Source: Pterobdella sp. o SKG-2022 (lineage: Eukaryota; Annelida; Clitellata; Hirudinida; Piscicolidae). From it: DNA of 64,000 nucleotides. The DNA lies in assembly GCA_964035795.1 (NCBI GenBank), contig OZ038321.1, positions 62,001 to 126,000 of the forward strand. The letters are read 5' to 3'. The notes under the pieces were generated by a model. It ran no database searches and had not been told where the DNA came from. It was given only the letters and a program-made list of their open reading frames with translations. Positions 55,216 through 64,000 of the stretch are shown here, in pieces. Within the stretch, counting starts at the first letter, position 1. Each line of letters starts with the position of its first letter. Position numbers and translations under genes: made by a program.

Positions 55216-55806
55216 ACACAACTTGAAGATTTAAAAAAGGCTTGAAAATATGGTTTGCGAGGAGATATTGGATTTTATAAGCCATCGTATTAGTGTTATC
55301 ATGACAACTACAAAGTGATCTCAAAACTCCATGGGTTGAAGTCTATAATAATTCAGCTAAATGGTGTAAGGGCTGATGGCAAGCTCTTGGTATTATGCTA
55401 ATAGTTAATGAAGAAAGTGCCTGAGAGGAAGTTGCAGAAAAAGCTTTATGAAAATTTGAGTTTTATTGACATGAATGGAATTGTAGATGGCGGGTTCAAT
55501 GAAAATATGTGAACAAAAACGTTGGGATATTTTATTAGAAGCGAAACTGAGATTATTGAATACAAAGCAATAGAAAACAAAACTAAAAGATAAGACAAAT
55601 TGAAACACGATGGAGAGAAATTAAGAAGAAGAAGATGAGCATCAGATAGTAACAAAGAATATTTCAAAACCAGAAAATACCTTACTGAATGACTAAAAAA
55701 GTGACAAAGGAAATGTTATGAGTGAAAAAAAAATGAATAAGTACCAAGATTATGCGAAAAAAGTTCAAATAGTTGTAGCCAAAAATTAGGTGCTTTTTAC
55801 AGAAGT

Positions 55807-56040
55807 TTAGGTAGTTTTTGCTATGGTTTGTAAAGTAGTAAACAAAGTTGGGGTTTGGATTGTTGCCGAAGTTTGTGGAGTTGTTGTCAGAGTAAGGGTA
55901 GTTGTTGCTAGGGTTAGTGTGGAAGTCAACACAATTTGGGTTGTTGTAGCTAAAGTTCGGGTTTTTGACGAAGTTTGTGTAGTAGTAACAAGAGTTTGGG
56001 TTTTTGTAGCTGAGCTTTGTGTAGAAACAGCAGTGGTTTA
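55807..56040 (-). pseudogene. Continuation of the Thr-rich frame after an in-frame TAA
   Basis: On the minus strand TAA at 56040-56038 ends the long frame, but the next 76 codons in the same frame remain Thr-rich (TKTQTLVTTT, TTTLTLTTTP) before another TAA at 55809-55807. Either the protein ends at the first stop and this is former coding sequence, or the first stop is a recent mutation or assembly error. Confidence 0.6.
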
Positions 56041-59000
56041 GGTGGTTGAGGTAGAATTAGCCGTTGTAGTGGCAGTATTAGCTGTTGTAGTGACAGTATT
56101 AGCCGTTGTGGTTGCAAAATTAGCTGTTGTGGTTGCGGTACTAGTTGTAGTGGTCGCGGTATTAGCCGTTGTAGTTTCGGTATAAGCTGTTGTGGTTGCT
56201 GTTATAGTTGCAGTTCGAGTTGAAGTAGTAGCAGTGAGTTGTAAGGTAGTAACGGTGAAGGCTGTGGGAGTTGCAGTATTATCTGTTGTGGTGGCAGTAT
56301 TAGCTGTTGTAATTGCGGTATTAAGCGTAGTAGTAGCAGTGGTAAAGATGTTTGAAACAGTATTAGCTGATATAGTGTCAGTATTAGCTGTTGTGGTGGC
56401 AGTGTTAGCTGTTGTAAAGTCAGTATTAGCTGTTGTGGATGCGGTATTAGCTGTTGTAGTGCGAGTATTAGCTGTGGTAGTTCCAGTATAAGCTGTTTTA
56501 GTGGCAGTATTAACTGTTGTGGTTGCAGTATTAGCTGTTGTAGTGTCAGTATTAGCTGTTGAGGTTACAGTATTAGCTGTTGTGGTGGCAGTATTAGCTG
56601 TTGTGGTAAAAGCTGTTAGAGATGCGGTTTTAGAAGTTGTGGTTGCGGTTATGGTTGTAGTGGTTGCAGTTCTAGTTGAAAAAGAAGCAGTGAGTTGTAA
56701 GGTAGTAACGGTGTAGACGGTGAAAGTTGCAGTATTAGCTGTTGAAGTGTCAGTATTAGCTGTTGTAGTGGCAGTATTACCCGTTATGGTTGCGTTAAAA
56801 GCTGTTTTGGATGCGGTATTAGCTGTTGTAGTGAAAGTATTAGTTGTTATGGTGGGAGAATTAGTTGTTGTGTTTGGGGTATTAGCTGTTGTGGCTGCGT
56901 TAATAGCTGTTTTGGATGCGGTATTAAATGTAGTAGTAGCAGTGGTTTGGATGGTTGAAACAGTATTAGCTGTTGTTGTGTCAGTATTAGTTGTTTTGGT
57001 TGCGGTATTAGCTGTTGTGGTTGCGGTACTAGCTGTTGTAGTTTCAGTAATGACTGTGTTGGTGGCGGTAATAGTTGTTGTGTGTGTGGTTGGTGTGGTT
57101 GCAGGATTAATCGTATTAGTAGCTGTGGTTTGGATGGTTGAAGAAGTATTAGCTGTTGTGGTTGCGGTACTAGCTGTTGTAGTGTCAGTAATGAATGTGA
57201 TGGTGGCGATATTAGTTGTTGTGTGTGTGGTTGTGGTGGTTGCAGAATTAATCGTATTAGTAGCTGTGGTTTGGAAGGTTGAAGCTGTATTAGCTGTTGT
57301 GATTGCAGTATTAGCTGTTGTAGTGTCAGTAATGACTGTGATGGTGGCGGTATTAGTTGTTGTGTGTGTGGTTGTGGTGGTTGCAGAATTAATCGTATTA
57401 GTAGCTGTGGTTTGGATGGTTGAAGCTGTATTAGCTGTTGTTGTGTCAGTATTAGTTGTTTTGGTTGCGGTATTAGCTGTTGTGGTTGCGGTACTAGCTG
57501 TTGTAGTTTCAGTAATGACTGTGTTGGTGGCGGTAATAGTTGTTGTGTGTGTGGTTGGTGTGGTTGCAGGATTAATCGTATTAGTAGCTGTGGTTTGGAT
57601 GGTTGAAGCAGTATTAGCTGTTGTGGTTGCGGTACTAGCTGTTGTAGTGTCAGTAATGAATGTGATGGTGGCGATATTAGTTGTTGTGTGTGTGGTTGTG
57701 GTGGTTGCAGAATTAATCGTATTAGTAGCTGTGGTTTGGAAGGTTGAAGCTGTATTAGCTGTTGTGATTGCAGTATTAGCTGTTGTAGTGTCAGTAATGA
57801 CTGTGATGGTGGCGGTATTAGTTGTTGTGTGTGTGGTTGTGGTGGTTGCAGAATGAATCGTATTAGTAGCTGTGGTTTGGATGGTTGAAGCTGTATTAGC
57901 TTTTGTGGTAGCAGTATAAGCTGTTGTTGTGTCAGTTCTACTTGTTTTAGTTGCGGTATTAGCTGTTGTGGTTGCGGTATTTGTTGTGGTAGTTGCGGTA
58001 TAAACCGAAGTAGTAGCAGAGGTTTTGATGGTTGAAGCAGTATTACCTGTTGTGGTTGCGGTACTAGCTGTTGTAGTTTCAGTAACGTCTGTGATGGTGG
58101 CGGTATCAATTGTTGTGTGTGTGGTTGTGGTGGTTGCAGAAGTAATCGTATTAGAAGCTGTGGTTTTGATGGTTGAAGCTATATTAGATTTTGTGGTTGC
58201 AGTATAAGCTGTTGTTGTGTCAGTTCTACTTGTTTTAGTTGCGGTATTAGCTGTTGTGGTTGCTGTATTAGCTGTTGTAGTGTCAGTAATGACTGTGATG
58301 GTGGCTGTATTAGTTGTTGTGTGTGTGGTTGTGGTGGTTGCAGAATTAATCGTATTAGTAGCTGTGGTTTGGATGGTTGATACTGTATTAGCTTTTGTGG
58401 TTGCAGTATAAACTGTTGTTGTGTCAGTTTTAGTTGTTTTTATTGCGGTTATAGCAGTTGTGATTGCGGTATTTGTTGTGGTAGTTGCGGTATAAACCGA
58501 AGTAGTAGCAGAGGTTTTGATGGTTGAAGCAGTATTACCTGTTGTGGTTGCGGTACTATCTGTTGTAGTTTCAGTAATGACTGTGATGGTGGCGGTATTA
58601 GTTGTTGTGTGTGTGGTTGTGGTGGTTGCAGAATGAATCGTATTATTAGCTGTGGTTTGGAAGGTTGAAGCTATATTAGCTGTTGTGATTGCAGTATTAG
58701 CTGTTGTAGTGTCAGTATTAGTTGTTTTGGTTGCGGTTATAGCTGTTGTGGTTGCGGTATTTGTTGTGGTAGTTGCGGTATAAACCGTAAAAGTAGCAAA
58801 GGTTTTGATGGTTGAAGCAGTATTAGCTGTTGTGGTTGCGGTATTTGTTGTGGTAGTTGCAGTATAAACCGAAGTAGTAGGAGAGGTTTGGATGGTTGAA
58901 GCTGTATTATCTGTTGTGGTTGCGGTATTAGCTGTTTTAGTTTCACTAATGACTGTGATGGTGGCGGTATTAATTGTTGTGTGTGTGGTTGTGGTGGTTG

Positions 59001-62000
59001 CAGAATTAATCGTATTAGTAGCTGTGGTTTGGAAGGTTGAAGCAGTATTAGCTGTTGTGATTGCAGTATTAGCTGTTGTAGTGTCAGTATTGGTTGTTTT
59101 GGTTACGGTATTAGCTGTTGTGGTTGCGGTATTTGTTGTGGTCGTTGTATAATTAGCTGTTTTAGTTTCAGTAATGACTGTGATGGTGGCGGTATTAGTT
59201 GTTGTGTGTGTGGTTGTGGTGGTTGCAGAATAAATCGTATTAGTAGCTGTGGTTTGGATGGTAGAAGCTGTATTAGCTTTTGTGATTGCAGTATAAACTG
59301 TTGTTGTGTCAGTTCTACTTGTTTTAGTTGCGGTTATAGGTGTTGTGGTTGCGGTATTTGTTGTGGTAGTTGCGGTATAAACCGAAGTAGTAGCAGAGGT
59401 TTTGATGGTTGAAGCAGTATTACCTGTTGTGGTTGCGGTACTATCTGTTGTAGTTTCAGTAATGACTGTGATGGTGGCGGTATTAATTGTTGTGTGTGTG
59501 GTAGTGGTGGTTGCAGAATTAATCGTATTAGAAGCTGTGGTTTTGATGGTTGAAGCTATATTAGATTTTGTGGTTGCAGTATAAGCTGTTGTTGTGTCAG
59601 TTCTACTTGTTTTAGTTGCAGTATTACCTGTTGTGGTTGCGGTATTTGTTGTGGTAGTTGCGGTATAAACCGAAGTAGTAGCAGAGGTTTTGATGGTTGA
59701 AGCAGTATTACCTGTTGTGGTTGCGGTACTATCTGTTGTAGTTTCAGTAATGACTGTGATGGTGGCGGTATTAGTTGTTGTGTGTGTGGTTGTGGTGGTT
59801 GCAGAATTAATCGTATTAGTAGCTGTGGTTTGGATGGTTGAAGCTGTATTAGCTTTTGTGATTGCAGTATAAACTGTTGTTGTGTCAGTTCTACTTGTTT
59901 TAGTTGCGGTTATAGTTGTTGTGGTTGCGGTATTTGTTGTGGTAGTTGCGGTATAAACCGAAGTAGTAGCAAAGGTTTTGATGGTTGAAGCAGTATTACC
60001 TGTTGTGGTTGCGGTACTATCTGTTGTAGTTTCAGTAATGTCTGTGATGGTGGCGGTTATAGTTGTTGTGTATGTGGTTGTGGTGGTTGCAGAATTAATC
60101 GTATTAGTAGCTGTGGTTTGGATGGTTGAAGCTGTATTAGCTTTTGTGGTTGCAGTATAAGCTGTTGTTGTGTCAGTTCTACTTGTTTTAGTTGCGGTAT
60201 TAGCTGTTGTGGTCGCCGTATTAGCTGTTGTTGTGTCAGTAATGACTGTGATGGTGGCGGTTATAGTTGTTGTGTGTGTGGTTGTGGTGGTTGCAGAATT
60301 AATCGTATTAGAAGCTGTGGTTTTGATGGTTGAAGCTATATTAGATTTTGTGGTTGCAGTATAAGCTGTTGTTGTGTCAGTTCTACTTGTTTTAGTTGCA
60401 GTATTACCTGTTGTGGTTGCGGTATTTGTTGTGGTAGTTGCGGTATAAACCGAAGTAGTAGCAGAGGTTTTGATGGTTGAAGCAGTATTACCTGTTGTGG
60501 TTGCGGTATTTGTTGTGCTAGTTGAAGTATAAACTGAAGTAGTAGCAGAGGTTTTGATGGTTGAAGCAGTATTACCTGTAGTGGTTGCGGTACTATCTGT
60601 TGTAGTTTCAGTAATGACTGTGATCGTGGCGGTATTAATTGTTGTGTGTGTGGTTGTGGTGGTTGCAGAATTAATCGTATTAGTAGCTGTGGTTTGGATG
60701 GTTGAAGCTGTATTAGCTTTTGTGGTTGCAGTATAAGCTGTTGTTGTGTCAGTTCTACTTGTTTTATTTGCCGTATTAGATGTTGTGGTTGCGGTATTTG
60801 TTGTGGTAGTTGCGGTATAAACCGAAGTAGTAGCAGAGGTTTTGATGGTTGAAGCAGTATTACCTGTTGTGGTTGCGGTACTAGCTGTTGTAGTTTCAGT
60901 AATGACTGTGATGGTGGCGGTATTAATTGTTGTGTGTGTGGTTGTGGTGGTTGCAGAATTAATCGTATTAGTAGCTGTGGTTTGGATGGTTGAAGCTGTA
61001 TTAGCTTTTGTGGTTGCAGTATAAGCTGTTGTTGTGTCAGTTCTACTTGTTTTAGTTGCGGTTATAGGTGTTGTGGTAGTTGCGGTATAAACCGAAGTAG
61101 TAGCAGAGGTTTTAATGGTTGAAGCAGTATTACCTGTTGTGGTTGCGGTACTATCTGTTGTAGTTTCAGTAATGACTGTGATGGTGGCGGTATTAATTGT
61201 TGTGTGTGTGGTTGAGGTGGTTGCAGAATTAATCGTATTAGCAGTTGTGGTTTGGAAGGTTGAAGCAGTATTAGCTGTTGTGATTGCAGTATTAGCTGTT
61301 GTAGTGTCAGTATTAGTTGTTTTGGTTGCGGTTATATCTGTTGTGGTTGCGGTATTTGTTGTGGTAGTTGCGGTATAAACCGTAGAAGTAGCAGTGGTTT
61401 TGATGGTTGAAGCAGTATTAGCTGTTTTGGTTGCGGTATTTGTTGTGGTAGTTGCAGTATAAACCGAAGTAGTAGCAGAGGTTTTGATGGTTGAAGCAGT
61501 ATTACCTGTTGTTGTTGCGGTACTATCTGTTGTAGTTTCAGTAATGACTGTGATGGTGGCGGTATTAATTGTTGTGTGTGTGGTTGTGGTGGTTGCAGAA
61601 TTAATCGTATTAGTAGTTGTGGTTTGGAAGGTTGAAGCAGTATTAGCTGTTGTGATTGCAGTATTAGCTGTTGTAGTGTCAGTATTAGTTGTTTTGGTTG
61701 CGGTTATAGCTGTTGTGGTTGCGGTATTTGTTGTGGTAGTTGCGGTATAACCCGTAGAAGTAGCAGTGGTTTTGATGGTTGAAGCAGTATTAGCTGTTGT
61801 GGTTGAGGTATTTGTTGTGGTAGTTGCGGTATAAACCGAAGTAGTAGCAGAGGTTTTGATGGTTGAAGCAGTATTACCTGTTGTGGTTGCGGTACTATCT
61901 GTTGTAGTTTCAGTAATGACTGTGATGGTGGCGGTATTAATTGTTGTGTGTGTGGTTGTGGTGGTTGCAGAATTAATCGTATTAGTAGTTGTGGTTTGGA

Positions 62001-64000
62001 AGGTTGAAGCAGTATTAGCTGTTGTGATTGCAGTATTAGCTGTTGTAGTGTCAGTATTAGTTGTTTTGGTTGCGGTTATAGCTGTTGTGGTTGCGGTATT
62101 TGTTGTGGTAGTTGAGGTATAAACCGTAGAAGTAGCAGTGGTTTTGATGGTTGAAGCAGTATTAGCTGTTGTGGTTGCGGTATTTGTTGTGGTAGTTGCA
62201 GTATAAACTGAAGTAGTAGCAGAGGTTTTGATGGTTGAAGCAGTATTACCTGTTGTGGTTGCGGTACTATCTGTTGTAGTTTCAGTAATGACTGTGATCG
62301 TAGCGGTATTAATTGTTGTGTGTGTGGTTGTGGTGGTTGCAGAATTAATCGTATTAGTAGCTGTGGTTTGGATAGTTGAAGCTGTATTAGCTTTTGTGGT
62401 TGCAGTATAAGCTGTTGTTGTGTCAGTTCTACTTGTTTTAGTTGCGGTATTAGCTGTTGTGGTTGCTGTATTAGCTGTTGTAGTGTCAGTAATGACTGTG
62501 ATGGTGGCGGTTATAGTTGTTGTGTATGTGGTTGTGGTGGTTGCAGAATTAATCGTATTAGTAGCTGTGGTTTGGATGGTTGAAGCTGTATTAGTTTTTG
62601 TGGGTGCAGTATAAGCTGTTGTTGTGTCAGTTCTACTTGTTTTAGTTGCGGTATTAGCTGTTGTGGTTGCGGTATTTGTTGTGGTAGTTGCGGTATAAAC
62701 CGAAGTAGTAGCAGAGGTTTTGATGGTTGAAGCAGTATTACCTGTTGTGGTTGCGGTACTAGCTGTTGTAGTTTCAGTAATGACTGTGATGGTGGCGGTA
62801 TTAATTGTTGTGTGTGTGGTTGTGGTGGTTGCAGAATTAATCGTATTAGTAGCTGTGGTTTGGATGGTTGAAGCTGTATTAGCTTTTGTGGTTGCAGTAT
62901 AAGCTGTTGTTGTGTCAGTTCTACTTGTTTTAGTTGCGGTTATAGGTGTTGTGGTAGTTGCGGTATAAACCGAAGTAGTAGCAGAGGTTTTAATGGTTGA
63001 AGCAGTATTACCTGTTGTGGTTGCGGTACTATCTGTTGTAGTTTCAGTAATGACTGTGATGGTGGCGGTATTAATTGTTGTGTGTGTGGTTGAGGTGGTT
63101 GCAGAATTAATCGTATTAGCAGTTGTGGTTTGGAAGGTTGAAGCAGTATTAGCTGTTGTGATTGCAGTATTAGCTGTTGTAGTGTCAGTATTAGTTGTTT
63201 TGGTTGCGGTTATATCTGTTGTGGTTGCGGTATTTGTTGTGGTAGTTGCGGTATAAACCGTAGAAGTAGCAGTGGTTTTGATGGTTGAAGCAGTATTAGC
63301 TGTTTTGGTTGCGGTATTTGTTGTGGTAGTTGCAGTATAAACCGAAGTAGTAGCAGAGGTTTTGATGGTTGAAGCAGTATTACCTGTTGTTGTTGCGGTA
63401 CTATCTGTTGTAGTTTCAGTAATGACTGTGATGGTGGCGGTATTAATTGTTGTGTGTGTGGTTGTGGTGGTTGCAGAATTAATCGTATTAGTAGTTGTGG
63501 TTTGGAAGGTTGAAGCAGTATTAGCTGTTGTGATTGCAGTATTAGCTGTTGTAGTGTCAGTATTAGTTGTTTTGGTTGCGGTTATAGCTGTTGTGGTTGC
63601 GGTATTTGTTGTGGTAGTTGCGGTATAACCCGTAGAAGTAGCAGTGGTTTTGATGGTTGAAGCAGTATTAGCTGTTGTGGTTGCGGTATTTGTTGTGGTA
63701 GTTGCAGTATAAACTGAAGTAGTAGCAGAGGTTTTGATGGTTGAAGCAGTATTACCTGTTGTGGTTGCGGTACTATCTGTTGTAGTTTCAGTAATGACTG
63801 TGATCGTAGCGGTATTAATTGTTGTGTGTGTGGTTGTGGTGGTTGCAGAATTAATCGTATTAGTAGCTGTGGTTTGGATAGTTGAAGCTGTATTAGCTTT
63901 TGTGGTTGCAGTATAAGCTGTTGTTGTGTCAGTTCTACTTGTTTTAGTTGCGGTATTAGCTGTTGTGGTTGCTGTATTAGCTGTTGTAGTGTCAGTAATG
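55810..64000. repeat. Coding-type tandem repeat array of the Thr-rich region
   Basis: Short units such as GTATTAGCTGTTGTGGTTGC (with variants) build larger periods: 288 bp between 59402, 59690 and 59978; 372 bp between 61484, 61856 and 62228; a 480-bp duplication (about 56990-57300 again at about 57470-57780); and a 1,878-bp block at about 60840-62120 repeated from about 62720. The second large block lacks one 372-bp unit. Confidence 0.92.
56041..63999 (-). CDS. Giant Thr-rich mucin-like repeat ORF (partial, runs off the right edge)
   Basis: Read on the minus strand in the frame whose codons end on positions congruent to 1 modulo 3, the sequence is open for 2,653 codons from the right edge to TAA at 56040-56038. 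I checked about 56041-59460 codon by codon and sampled the rest; no unit seen carries a stop in this frame. The product is mostly Thr with Ala, Asn, Ser, Ile and Val and apparently no Cys, in blocks such as SVYTATTTTNTATTTGNTAS, TIKTSATT, TNTINSATTTTTHTTT and TVITDTTTANTATT. This is the composition of a mucin O-glycosylation domain. All repeat periods (288, 372, 480, 1878 bp) are multiples of three. There is no Met here, so the start must be upstream, beyond 64000. The other two readings are Val/Ala-rich on the plus strand (interrupted every 60-90 codons) and a Gln/Pro/Leu-rich frame on the minus strand (420 codons at most). Confidence 0.75.

Noticed and set aside
56847..58109. 420-codon minus-strand Gln/Pro/Leu-rich ORF
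   Set aside because: Third frame of the same repeats; it is open only in part of the array and its composition is explained by the shifted Thr codons.
55823..63916. Many plus-strand ORFs rich in Val and Ala (VVVAVLAVVV type)
   Set aside because: They are cut by TAA in almost every unit (GTATAA), whereas the minus-strand Thr-rich frame of the same bases stays open for 2,653 codons. I treat them as antisense shadows.

Overview
The window reads as nuclear DNA of an invertebrate animal. It is AT-rich, its genes have many short GT-AG introns, and it is full of microsatellites, minisatellites, satellite DNA and non-LTR retrotransposon copies. There is no bacterial-style operon, rRNA or CRISPR array. 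A 16-base palindrome followed by GGGTTGGACGG-type sequence at 44952-44977 looks like a dispersed repeat I associate with molluscs, but that is only a hint. I assembled the genes by hand from splice sites, codon phase and family motifs; there is no transcript evidence.

Left part (1-9.2 kb): a broken, intronless DUF229/sulfatase-like copy (255-1876); one minus-strand exon of a CSL/RBPJ (Suppressor of Hairless) gene; a complete seven-exon SPRTN (Spartan) DNA-protein crosslink protease (4400-7183, +); and, convergent with it, a complete five-exon ALR/GFER sulfhydryl oxidase (7858-9143, -).

Middle (9.6-32.4 kb): a dead but nearly full-length non-LTR retrotransposon with a target-site duplication and a 2A-like DVESNPGP motif (9672-13197); a small Pro/Tyr-rich gene of unknown function with a large TATC microsatellite in its intron (16972-19377); a complete eight-exon APMAP/strictosidine-synthase-like gene (21171-23833, +); a complete coronin-2-type gene (25673-30364, -); and a second non-LTR reverse transcriptase copy (30768-32355, +).

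Right part (33.9-64 kb) is the most unusual. On the minus strand an open frame of 2,653 codons without a stop runs from the right edge to 56041. It encodes a threonine-rich, mucin-like repeat protein and has no start codon inside the window, so start-dependent ORF searches miss it. Further along the same strand are three copies of a two-exon Cys/Trp domain, two copies of a Thr/Pro-rich stalk exon plus a transmembrane exon, and one cytoplasmic-tail exon that fits the transmembrane exon in phase. I infer a membrane-anchored mucin gene, or a small tandem family, whose last intron contains a 10-kb higher-order satellite (21-bp monomer, 546/462-bp units, 4.2-kb superblock). Some duplicated exons are broken.
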